6,622 nucleotides of DNA from the NCBI GenBank assembly GCA_028688235.1, contig JAQTYP010000196.1, positions 1 through 6,622 of the forward strand, in the 5' to 3' direction. The stretch is from Methylomonas sp. Its GTDB lineage: Bacteria; Pseudomonadota; Gammaproteobacteria; Methylococcales; Methylomonadaceae. Positions 1 through 5,437 of the stretch are shown one piece after another. The position numbers were made by a program, and so were the translations under genes. Below the pieces are notes generated by a model. The model saw nothing but the letters and a program-made list of their open reading frames with translations, searched no databases and was not told the DNA's origin. Position 1 is the first letter of the stretch; every line of letters starts with the position of its first letter.

Positions 1-2
1 CA

Positions 3-680
3 TTGCAGACCAGCGACAGCGAACATCAGCTTTTCCAAACCATTGCTGCGTTGGGTGCGGAATTGGGTTTTGATTACTGCGCCTATGGACTTAGGTTGGC
101 GCTGCCGCTGACCAATCCGAAAATCGTGAAGAAGAGTAATTATCCATCGGCTTGGCAAGCGCAATATCAGACAAAAAACTATTGTGCGATCGATCCCACC
201 GTCAAACACGCCCTGCGCTCGCCTCTACCCATCCTGTGGACGGATGGTTTGTTCGCTTCAACGGCGGCGTTTTGGGAGGAAGCGCGCTCGTTCGGGTTAC
301 GTTATGGTTGGGCGCAATCCATGCGGGATGCCCATGGCGCAACCGGCATGCTCACTTTGGCGCGATCCGATGAGCCGCTGACCGAAACCGAGCTTGCTGA
401 CAAGGCTTTCAAAATGGCTTGGTTGACCCAAAATGCGCATATTGCCTTGTCGCGCAGCTTGTTGCCCAAATTGCTGCCGGAAGCGGATGCGAAACTATCG
501 AACCGCGAGATTGCGGTACTACGCTGGACTGCCGATGGCAAAACCGCAGGTGAAATCGCCGGCATCATGAAAATCACCGAGCGGACGGTCAATTTCCATA
601 TCAGCAATGCCGCGACGAAATTAAATGCCAACAACAAAACCGCGGCGGCCGTTAAAGCAGCGCTGCTCGGTTTTTTGTAA
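3..680 (+). CDS. LuxR-family quorum-sensing-type regulator (5' end outside window)
   Basis: Transcription factor with an N-terminal acyl-homoserine-lactone-binding domain (about residues 5-150 of the visible 225) and a C-terminal GerE/LuxR helix-turn-helix (about 164-222, starting LSNREIAVL). The visible ligand-pocket residues Tyr47, Trp51, Tyr55, Asp64, Pro65 and Trp79 have the same spacing as Tyr56, Trp60, Tyr64, Asp73 and Trp88 of LasR, which supports AHL binding. The HTH shows the usual Glu169, Gly179, Val196 and Leu207-type positions. The only initiator near the edge is TTG at 3, but the constant offset of 9 from LasR suggests the true start lies a few codons upstream of the window, so I treat it as 5'-partial. 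It ends in TAA and converges on the GlcG-like gene. No luxI-type synthase is visible, so whether it is a solo receptor cannot be decided here. Confidence 0.9.
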   Translation: MQTSDSEHQLFQTIAALGAELGFDYCAYGLRLALPLTNPKIVKKSNYPSAWQAQYQTKNYCAIDPTVKHALRSPLPILWTDGLFASTAAFWEEARSFGLRYGWAQSMRDAHGATGMLTLARSDEPLTETELADKAFKMAWLTQNAHIALSRSLLPKLLPEADAKLSNREIAVLRWTADGKTAGEIAGIMKITERTVNFHISNAATKLNANNKTAAAVKAALLGFL

Positions 681-776
681 ATGCTTGTCGAGAACCGCCA
701 ATTGATAACAGTGTCTACCCGATTGACACCAATTTCGATCACGCGTCCAAGCAATGAGTTATTTTGAATAGGATGA
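681..776. other. Convergent intergenic gap with a weak stem-loop
   Basis: This gap separates the stops of the luxR-type gene (+) and the GlcG-like gene (-). It contains GTGTC (711-715) pairing with GACAC (724-728), and outside these AATTG (700-704) pairing with CAATT (729-733) across a six-base bulge on the left arm. This may help terminate transcription, but there is no T-run after it on either strand. I see no gene in it. Confidence 0.3.
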
Positions 777-1289
777 CTATTCGGGCAATCTACTGGTGAT
801 TTTGTCAATACCCGCTTTCGCACAAGCTTCATCTTTCTCGCCACCCGGCGCACCACTGACCCCAATCGCACCTATTATATTTCCTTGAACTTTTATCGCT
901 ATTGCGCCGGGCAATGGCGTGACATTGGGGATGGTGAGTACGGCATTATAAAATGCTGGGTTTTTGCTCATTAGGTCGGCGACTTGACCACTGGTTTCTA
1001 AATGATAGTTAGGACCAAACGTCACGATAGTGTAGGCTTTTCGAAAGGCCGTCTCGAAGGTATGCGGCGTACTCTTGTCGCTTTTTAGCTGAACTTTGGG
1101 CTGACCGAACATATCGACAAACGCCACCGAGACGTTATATCCCAAAGCTTCGCAGGAGCGTACCGTTTCACTGGCAGCTTCGACCGCTAAAGTAAGCGGA
1201 AGCGTATAACTATTTTCCGCAGCATGAATATTGTTTTGGAATAGCAAAAGCATCAAAAATGTCAGCAAGCGTTTTGTGTGTGTTTTCAT
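777..1289 (-). CDS. Exported GlcG/HbpS-like (DUF336, haem-degrading-family) protein
   Basis: Small secreted protein of 170 residues. Residues 1-23 form a Sec signal peptide (Lys/Arg-rich start, then LLTFLMLLLF, likely cleavage near IHA-AE). The mature part is one GlcG/HbpS-like domain: a helical LTLAVEAASETVRSC segment, the strand YNVSVAFVDMFGQP, and the C-terminal family signature GAIGVSGAPGGEKDEACAKAGI (from about residue 140). The family includes haem-binding HbpS and the GlcG protein of glycolate loci; the biochemical role of most members is unknown, and nothing here proves haem binding. The ATG at 1289 has only a weak upstream GGAAAAA. It lies 51 bases after the broken cupin gene on the same strand and is probably the last gene of the tautomerase-cupin-GlcG transcript. 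Export to the periplasm matches the cupin's own export signal. Confidence 0.85.
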   Translation of the reverse strand: MKTHTKRLLTFLMLLLFQNNIHAAENSYTLPLTLAVEAASETVRSCEALGYNVSVAFVDMFGQPKVQLKSDKSTPHTFETAFRKAYTIVTFGPNYHLETSGQVADLMSKNPAFYNAVLTIPNVTPLPGAIAIKVQGNIIGAIGVSGAPGGEKDEACAKAGIDKITSRLPE

Positions 1290-1340
1290 ATAATTTTTCC
1301 GATGAGGTAATGTTTCAAAAGTGCAATAAGCGTTTTGGGG

Positions 1341-1828
1341 CTATGGAATAATCAAAAATGGCTGGCCTCTTTGAGTGGTATAAGCGATTAGATACTTCAA
1401 CGGGTTGGCTTTGTCGGCATTGCGAAAAATCAGGTGTTGAGCGTTGGCCTTGTCTTGGTAGCTATCCCCAGAACTGAAGGTTAGTATTGGCTCGTCAACG
1501 TACTGCGATTCCGCAATTCCCTCAAGAATGTAATTGAAACCTACCGTGGGGTGGTGGTGGGCTGGCAAGCTCAGTCCCGGCGGATAGGTGGTCATGACCA
1601 AACGAAATTCGTTGCCTTCATTATCTTCATGGCTTTGCAGGATAGTTCGAACGAACCGTCGGTGGAGACTGTCGTCTTATCCGGCGATGTGATTTGTGCG
1701 AACAACGGCGTCGCGGAGAATGCGCCTACCGCACCGACCATCCCAGCCAGCAACAGCCGTCGTTTGATATCGCATTCGATGTTAGGTGTCATGACTTCGA
1801 TCGCTTTCGAGGTAGAACCGTTTGACAT
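1341..1828 (-). pseudogene. Tat-exported small cupin, disrupted by a one-base frameshift
   Basis: Two overlapping frames join into one cupin of about 164 residues. The upstream frame begins MSNGSTSKAIEV and carries a twin-arginine-like export signal (DIKRRLLLAGMVGAVGAF, about residues 20-37, then SATPLFA). It then runs into FELSCKA and is diverted to a TGA at 1592-1594. Shifting by one base at about 1629-1640 gives HEDNEGNEFRLV, which flows into MTTYPPGLSLPAHHHPTVGF. That is cupin motif 1 with the metal-ligand His cluster, followed by FNYILEG. Motif 2 is GDSYQDKANAQHLIFRNA, in which the usual P-x-G is missing but His and Asn are kept. Restoring one C, so that GCC-CAT reads Lys-Ala-His-Glu-Asp, repairs the frame. 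The chosen ATG at 1828 has AAGGA six bases upstream; an upstream in-frame ATG at 1864 lacks this. It is either a recent inactivation or a sequencing error. Its partner genes are the tautomerase and the GlcG-like protein. Confidence 0.8.
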
Positions 1829-1830
1829 AT

Positions 1831-1839
1831 CTCTTCCTT
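1831..1839 (-). promoter_or_regulatory. Ribosome binding site fixing the cupin start
   Basis: The minus strand reads AAGGAAGAG, with the AAGGA core six bases before the ATG at 1828. This places the start at MSNGS rather than at the in-frame ATG 12 codons upstream (1864). Confidence 0.65.
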
Positions 1840-1939
1840 TTATCAATGTGCGTTTACTAGACACTAATATGATGTTTTGGCAGCTTTACGGGCGGCTTTT
1901 TGGCATGGGACGCCTGCCGAGTTAGTGTAACATTGGTAC

Positions 1940-1967
1940 TCGCGGGCCATTAGAGATCGACCCGCGA
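1940..1967 (-). terminator. Stem-loop downstream of the tautomerase gene (attenuator or processing hairpin)
   Basis: TCGCGGG (1940-1946) and CCCGCGA (1961-1967) form a perfect 7-bp GC-rich stem with a 14-base loop, starting 13 bases after the tautomerase stop. No T-run follows on the minus strand, so it is not a classical intrinsic terminator. It lies in the 152-base gap before the cupin gene and could partly attenuate readthrough or protect an mRNA end. The rest of the gap (1829-1980) shows no gene. Confidence 0.4.
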
Positions 1968-1980
1968 ATCTATCTAATAT

Positions 1981-2397
1981 TTAACCTGTGGAAAGTGCCT
2001 CGCCTAACTGTTTATTGGTCAACGCCTGACCAGCGATTCCCCAGGCGCCATCAACAGCATGGACGACATTGGCCCAAATTTGGTGTTTAGGCAGGCTGCC
2101 GCCCGAGAGTTCATGAATAATGTCGGTGGCTTCTTCGATATGTCCCTGCTGAATTTCGGCTGTGTTAAACGCAAATGACGGCACCTTCCATTCAATAAAG
2201 GCGACGTCGGTTTCCGTCAGTCCCGAATAGGTGTGCTGTTTGGGCAGCAGATGGATTGCACCGATAACATTGGGGGTCATCACCTTGTTACCGGATAACC
2301 CGTGCCATTTCAACATTGAATCGCAAATTTTGCGAAAAGCGAGCCTTTCGGTTCCCGCAGGTAAGACACCTTCTGTGAGCGTAAGAGTAAGCGGCAT
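1981..2397 (-). CDS. Tautomerase-superfamily enzyme (4-oxalocrotonate tautomerase/MSAD-like)
   Basis: Cytosolic protein of 138 residues with no signal peptide. It starts Met-Pro-Leu-Thr-Leu-Thr; removal of Met would expose the N-terminal proline that acts as catalytic base or acid across the tautomerase superfamily. A beta-strand start, then a helix (ERLAFRKICDSMLKWHGL), the conserved-looking stretch NKVMTPNVIGAIHLLP (about 37-52) and FIEWKVPSFAF (about 68-77) fit the longer members of about 130-150 residues rather than the 62-residue 4-OT subunit. Substrate is unknown; family reactions include keto-enol tautomerisation, dehalogenation and decarboxylation. The minus strand has AGGA seven bases before the ATG. 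It is the first gene after the operator-bearing promoter and is divergent from the TetR regulator, the normal layout for a repressor's target. The cupin and GlcG-like genes follow. Confidence 0.75.
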   Translation of the reverse strand: MPLTLTLTEGVLPAGTERLAFRKICDSMLKWHGLSGNKVMTPNVIGAIHLLPKQHTYSGLTETDVAFIEWKVPSFAFNTAEIQQGHIEEATDIIHELSGGSLPKHQIWANVVHAVDGAWGIAGQALTNKQLGEALSTG

Positions 2398-2453
2398 GTC
2401 GGTTTCCTGTTGTTTGGGGTTACGCGTAGCGGAAGCTAAGCGACGAACATTAA

Positions 2454-2467
2454 ATAACGATCGCTAC
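2454..2467. promoter_or_regulatory. Operator O2: imperfect second copy of the palindrome
   Basis: ATAACGATCGCTAC matches the first ten bases of O1 exactly and then degenerates (CTAC in place of TTAT). It starts 24 bp from O1 and covers the predicted transcription start of the tautomerase promoter. A strong and a weak site at this spacing suggest two dimers binding side by side. Confidence 0.5.
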
Positions 2468-2470
2468 ATA

Positions 2471-2499
2471 ATACTATATAACGATCGTTATCTTGTCAA
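2471..2499 (-). promoter_or_regulatory. Sigma70-type promoter for the tautomerase set
   Basis: On the minus strand, TTGACA (2499-2494, perfect -35) is followed by exactly 17 bases and then TAGTAT (2476-2471, 4 of 6 matches to TATAAT). The expected start of transcription is near 2464, giving a leader of about 65 bases before the tautomerase ATG. The spacer is almost filled by the palindromic operator. Confidence 0.65.
2478..2491. promoter_or_regulatory. Operator O1: perfect 14-bp palindrome, probable TetR-regulator site
   Basis: ATAACGATCGTTAT is perfectly self-complementary and lies inside the -35/-10 spacer of the tautomerase promoter. It is 36 bases upstream of the divergent TetR-family gene. 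TetR-family repressors commonly bind such palindromes between divergent genes. Assignment to this regulator is inferred from position and symmetry. Confidence 0.65.
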
Positions 2500-2526
2500 A
2501 GATACCGATGTTATCCATTTGATACA

Positions 2527-3141
2527 ATGTCAATCCAAAATAGTATTGGACATACCCGCGTGAGATATACAGCAGACCAAAAACAACAAACCTGCCAGCG
2601 CATTATCGAGGCGGCCGGGCGTTGCTTTCGAAAAGGCGGCTACAGTGGCATCGGCGTCGATGGCTTGGCAAAGGAAGCCGGCGTGACGTCAGGGGCGTTC
2701 TACGGACACTTCAGCTCCAAAGCCGATGCGTTTAAAGCGGCGATCATTGCTGGAATGGAGGACTTGAAATCCGGGATCGGCATTTTTCAGCAGAAATATG
2801 GCGAAAACTGGTGGGAAGAATTTGCAACGTATTACATGGGTCCAAAACGCACCTGCGATCTGGGCGACAGCTGCATACTTCAAAGTGTAACTCCGGAAGT
2901 CTGTCGCTCCGAGGAAACGATACGTACCGCATTTGAGTCGGAGCTGCTAAAGATAGTCAAACTTGCGGCAGAAGGTACACCCAAAACAACCGATCAGGCG
3001 GCTATTGATAATGCGTGGGCTAACTTTGCAATGTTGATTGGCGGCGTAACGTTAGCTCGCGCGGTTACCGACGAAAAAATCGCCAATGAAATTGCAACGG
3101 CTATTCAGCAAGCGGTGATCACCCGACAAAAGAATACTTAA
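2527..3141 (+). CDS. TetR/AcrR-family transcriptional repressor
   Basis: Regulator of 204 residues. The N-terminal TetR DNA-binding domain spans about residues 20-68: helix RIIEAAGRCFRKGGYSGIGV, then the helix-turn-helix VDGLAKEAGVTSGAFYGHF, ending FSSKADAF, the family's hallmark. The C-terminal ligand-binding and dimerisation part (about 75-200) has Cys110, Cys116 and Cys126 in a short stretch (RTCDLGDSC, then PEVCRS), which might be redox- or electrophile-reactive; this is only a suggestion. Inducer unknown. The ATG at 2527 has no recognisable ribosome site; a GTG at 2560 (residue 12) with GGA nine bases upstream is an alternative start that keeps the whole domain. It is divergent from the tautomerase gene and probably represses it, and perhaps itself, through O1 and O2. 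Confidence 0.9.
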   Translation: MSIQNSIGHTRVRYTADQKQQTCQRIIEAAGRCFRKGGYSGIGVDGLAKEAGVTSGAFYGHFSSKADAFKAAIIAGMEDLKSGIGIFQQKYGENWWEEFATYYMGPKRTCDLGDSCILQSVTPEVCRSEETIRTAFESELLKIVKLAAEGTPKTTDQAAIDNAWANFAMLIGGVTLARAVTDEKIANEIATAIQQAVITRQKNT

Positions 3142-3156
3142 ATTCAGTGGTATTCG

Positions 3157-3170
3157 TCCGGTCGTCCGGA
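3157..3170. terminator. Short hairpin between convergent tetR and MAPEG genes
   Basis: TCCGG (3157-3161), TCGT loop, CCGGA (3166-3170). It is a 5-bp stem in the 41-base gap between two convergent stop codons. It has no T-tract, so any terminator role is weak and would be bidirectional. Confidence 0.3.
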
Positions 3171-3182
3171 TTCCATCCAAAC

Positions 3183-3731
3183 TTAACCAACCCCTACCGC
3201 CGCCATAAAGCGAAACCAAAGCGTGCCCAGAACGATGCAGCTTGAAGCCCAAGTCGCGAAGCGATACGGCACCCAGTTTACCGCCATATAGATAATGGCA
3301 TGGACATACCTGAGTACAACAAAAGCCCAGGCAAGCGCGATTTGAACGTTGTCGGCATTTTTCTCGACAAGCATCAATAGACAAATCACATAAAAAAGTG
3401 CCGGTACTTGCATTAGATTATTGAACGTTCGAGCCGGACGCTCGAATCGATCATCATCCGGAATGTCCGCCTTGTAATCCGCGAAATACCTGATCGACGC
3501 ATGCCCTCGAATAACGGCAACATTGCGTGCGACGACCATCATCAGCCATACCAAAGCCGTCAGCGTAAAGAGCGCGGCCAAGGGAGACACAAGCAACTCC
3601 GGTGGAACAGCCCGATGTTCGCCGGCTAATAGCCAAAATAACCATGCTGCGATCGAGCCGACAATCATGCAAGGAGCCGTGTAAATCCGCGGCAACGAGA
3701 TATTGGTGGTAGTAGCATTTATCGGCGACAT
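3183..3731 (-). CDS. MAPEG-family integral membrane protein
   Basis: Inner-membrane protein of 182 residues of the MAPEG family (membrane-associated proteins in eicosanoid and glutathione metabolism). The family signature E-R-x-x-R-x-x-x-N is seen as ERPARTFNN (97-105), after a hydrophilic loop RGHASIRYFADYKADIPDDD. Likely membrane segments are about 21-37, 49-68, 109-123, 130-150 and 160-180, with the typical ending AIIYMAVNWVPYRFATW. Eukaryotic members conjugate or reduce with glutathione; most bacterial members are uncharacterised, so the substrate is open. The ATG at 3731 is chosen because AGGAG stands seven bases upstream. The longer frame to 3788 would run through the promoter/operator region and adds a non-membrane tail. 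It is divergent from the HxlR regulator, which probably controls it. Confidence 0.85.
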   Translation of the reverse strand: MSPINATTTNISLPRIYTAPCMIVGSIAAWLFWLLAGEHRAVPPELLVSPLAALFTLTALVWLMMVVARNVAVIRGHASIRYFADYKADIPDDDRFERPARTFNNLMQVPALFYVICLLMLVEKNADNVQIALAWAFVVLRYVHAIIYMAVNWVPYRFATWASSCIVLGTLWFRFMAAVGVG

Positions 3732-3738
3732 TGACGAT

Positions 3739-3743
3739 CTCCT
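3739..3743 (-). promoter_or_regulatory. Ribosome binding site fixing the MAPEG start
   Basis: AGGAG on the minus strand, seven bases before ATG 3731. It decides against the upstream start at 3788. Confidence 0.7.
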
Positions 3744-3782
3744 GATGAACGTGGTTTGCGGAATAAGTTTCGATTGATATAC

Positions 3783-3795
3783 TTGCAATATGCAA
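3783..3795. promoter_or_regulatory. Inverted-repeat site A between MAPEG and hxlR-type genes
   Basis: TTGCAATATGCAA has arms TTGCA and TGCAA around ATA. It is 51 bases from the MAPEG start and 44 bases from the regulator start, and lies inside a weak plus-strand promoter match (TTGATA 3774-3779, 18-bp gap, AATTAT 3798-3803). It is a candidate operator for the adjacent HxlR-family protein. Confidence 0.45.
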
Positions 3796-3813
3796 CCAAT
3801 TATCTCATTTCAA

Positions 3814-3826
3814 TTGCAAAACGCAA
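3814..3826. promoter_or_regulatory. Inverted-repeat site B, same pattern as site A
   Basis: TTGCAAAACGCAA agrees with site A at 11 of 13 positions and begins 31 bp after it, close to three helical turns. It lies just before the HxlR-family start, where binding would block the regulator's own expression. Its dyad (TTGC/GCAA) is shorter than that of site A. Confidence 0.4.
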
Positions 3827-3839
3827 GCAAATAAGCCAG

Positions 3840-4256
3840 ATGTCCAACTCGAAACTCGAAAATAGATGCCCAATTGATTATGCCCTTAAAGTGTTCGGAG
3901 ACCGGTGGACACTGATCGTACTCCGCGATCTGATGCTAAGCGGCAAACGGCACTACCGGGAGTTGATGACTTCAAAAGAAGGAATCGCAACCAATATTCT
4001 GGCTTCGCGACTGAAGAAAATGGAAGCGGACGGACTCGTTATCCGCAAACACAAACCCGAAGACAAACGCCAAGTGTTTTATGAGCTAACGGAAAAAGCG
4101 CTCGATCTGGTACCTGTGCTACTCGAAATTAGCCGCTGGAGCGTGATTTACGACCAACATACCGCCGCCCCTCCGGAACTCATGCGCCGCTATCAAGTAG
4201 AGCCGCAGCAGCTGATAGCCGATTTACAGGAAGCGGCACGAATTCGGCAAACCTGA
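3840..4256 (+). CDS. HxlR-family winged-helix regulator, single N-terminal cysteine
   Basis: DNA-binding protein of 138 residues. The HxlR core runs from about residue 10 to 108: CPIDYALKVFGDRWTLIVLRDLMLSGKRHYREL, then the recognition region GIATNILASRLKKMEADGLV and the wing RKHKPEDKRQVFYELTEKA. Cys10 is the only cysteine and sits at the position used for thiol-based sensing of quinones, aldehydes or hypochlorite in the YodB/HypR members of the family; sensing here is inferred. The ATG at 3840 is chosen because the family begins just before this Cys; the upstream frame to 3756 crosses both putative operators. The ribosome site is weak. It is divergent from the MAPEG gene across 108 bases with two repeated inverted-repeat sites, suggesting control of MAPEG and itself. 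The residue 109-138 tail is unremarkable. Confidence 0.88.
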   Translation: MSNSKLENRCPIDYALKVFGDRWTLIVLRDLMLSGKRHYRELMTSKEGIATNILASRLKKMEADGLVIRKHKPEDKRQVFYELTEKALDLVPVLLEISRWSVIYDQHTAAPPELMRRYQVEPQQLIADLQEAARIRQT

Positions 4257-4542
4257 CCGTTTTGCAACAAAAACGAAAATTCGGAGGGCCATGGATGTGC
4301 TGAACAGCGTGAAGCACATCGTTCGCGATTGGTGCGGTTCGTGAATTCACCACTCCCAATGCCTGCTATGGGTTGGACATCTATGACTGGCAATTCTGTT
4401 CTGTTTGGCTGTTTTTGACCGAACTGATACCTTCTTGACAGTCCCACATCTCACGCGCATTTGACCACACCGTGAGGATTTCGTGATGTTTCCGATTGCA
4501 CAATGACCGCGCCATTTGGCATTCACATTAAGGAGAATCACG
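4257..4542. other. Intergenic region upstream of the spondin-domain gene
   Basis: There are 286 bases without a convincing gene. Near its end is a strong ribosome site, TAAGGAG (4529-4535), and a small inverted repeat GCCATTTGGC (4511-4520). A TTGACA occurs at 4435-4440 and a TTGACC at 4461-4466, but neither has a good -10 at 16-18 bases, so I do not place the promoter. Base composition changes from AT-richer to GC-richer across this region. Confidence 0.5.
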
Positions 4543-5370
4543 ATGCAGAAAAACCATGCTTTCGCGCTGTCGGCGCTGTTGTTGGCGGCCGGCGCCGCTC
4601 CGATAAGTTCAGCCGAGGCGGCGCAGGTCACGCTGAGTTTCAGCAATTTGTCCGCCGCCAACGGGCCGGCCTTGAGTCCGTTTTTCATCGCCTTGCACGA
4701 CGGCTCGTTCGACGCGTTCGATGTCGGCACCACAGCCTCGTCGGCCATCGAAGCGATTGCCGAGTTAGGCAGCGGCGCCGGTTTGTCCTCGGCATTCGCG
4801 GCCAGCGGCGCGGCGGCGGCCGGCGGTACCAGCGCGACGGTGACCGCGTCGGTCAACGCCTTCGGCCCCGGCATTTTCCTGCCCGGCGCCAAAGGCAGCG
4901 TAACCCTGGATCTGGACCCGGTGAAAAACCGCTATCTGAGTTATTTCGCGATGGTAGTGCCGTCCAACGACCGTTTCGTCGGCAACGACTCGCCGACCGA
5001 AATCGAATTGTTCGACGCCCAAGGCCATTTCACCGGCGGCACCTTCGTCGAAAACGGCAGCAGCATCTGGGATGCCGGCACCGAACTGGACGGCACCACC
5101 GGCGCGGCGTTCCTGGTCGGGTCTAACGCGGCGGACAGCCCGGCGCAAAACGGCACGATTCAGGCCAACCACGACTTCGCGGTCTACGCCGGCCTGGCGA
5201 CCGCGGCCGGTTACAACTTTACCGACCTGCCCGGAGCCAATACGCCGCTGCTGCAAATCAGCGCGGTGTCGCAAGTGCCGGTACCGGCGGCGGCGTGGTT
5301 GTTCGGCAGTGTGTTGCCGTTGTTCGGTTGGTTGCGGCGGAGGGCGCCTGCGTTGGCTTTGCCGGTTTGA
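4543..5370 (+). CDS. Secreted spondin-domain protein with VPLPA/PEP-CTERM-like sorting tail
   Basis: Exported protein of 275 residues. A Sec signal covers about residues 1-27 (ALSALLLAAGAAP, cleavage near AEAA-QV). The mature part is a bacterial Spondin_N-type domain (about 28-243): VTLSFSNLSAANGPALSPFFIALHDGSFDAFDVG, then AIAELGSG, the strand-rich NRYLSYFAMVVPSNDRFVGND (129-149), the IELFDAQGHFTGG stretch and DAGTELD. The tail is a sorting signal: VPVPAAAWLFGS, a short hydrophobic span and WLRRR (about 245-267), close to the VPLPA-CTERM pattern. Such tails are processed in the inner membrane by exosortase-type systems, usually for extracellular matrix proteins; no exosortase gene is in this window. 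A further LALPV follows the RRR. The ATG at 4543 has TAAGGAG seven bases upstream. It appears monocistronic and converges on the cupredoxin gene. Ligand and function are unknown. Confidence 0.85.
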   Translation: MQKNHAFALSALLLAAGAAPISSAEAAQVTLSFSNLSAANGPALSPFFIALHDGSFDAFDVGTTASSAIEAIAELGSGAGLSSAFAASGAAAAGGTSATVTASVNAFGPGIFLPGAKGSVTLDLDPVKNRYLSYFAMVVPSNDRFVGNDSPTEIELFDAQGHFTGGTFVENGSSIWDAGTELDGTTGAAFLVGSNAADSPAQNGTIQANHDFAVYAGLATAAGYNFTDLPGANTPLLQISAVSQVPVPAAAWLFGSVLPLFGWLRRRAPALALPV

Positions 5371-5391
5371 GGCGGTCGGCTCGACTCGGTG

Positions 5392-5415
5392 GAGTACAAA
5401 TCTAGATTTGTACTC
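5392..5415. repeat. Perfect 24-bp palindrome, copy 1
   Basis: Half-site GAGTACAAATCT is followed directly by its reverse complement AGATTTGTACTC. It lies 21 bases after the spondin-gene stop and is preceded by GACTCGGTG. As RNA it folds into one uninterrupted hairpin. Without a T-run it is not a typical terminator, but its place right after a stop codon suggests mRNA-end formation or protection. An identical core occurs at 5678-5701. Confidence 0.8.
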
Positions 5416-5437
5416 TATTGAGAATTTCGTTACCCAG

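Noticed and set aside
681..776. lux-box-like operator for the LuxR-type protein
   Set aside because: I looked for a 20-bp CT-N12-AG inverted repeat here and in the other intergenic regions and saw no convincing copy; the dyad here is too broken.
302..871. Long minus-strand frame across the luxR-type gene end and the GlcG-like gene end
   Set aside because: It is a shadow of two well-supported genes, with no family resemblance and no ribosome site.
1551..1925. Plus-strand frame of 124 codons opposite the cupin
   Set aside because: It runs antisense to the Tat signal and cupin motif 1, both of which read clearly on the minus strand; its own protein has no recognisable features.
3732..3788. Longer N-terminus for the MAPEG protein starting at 3788
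   Set aside because: It would translate through the promoter/operator region. The ATG at 3731 has AGGAG at ideal distance and gives the expected MAPEG N-terminus.
4435..4489. Sigma70 promoter for the spondin gene from TTGACA at 4435 or TTGACC at 4461
   Set aside because: No acceptable -10 lies 16-18 bases downstream of either hexamer.
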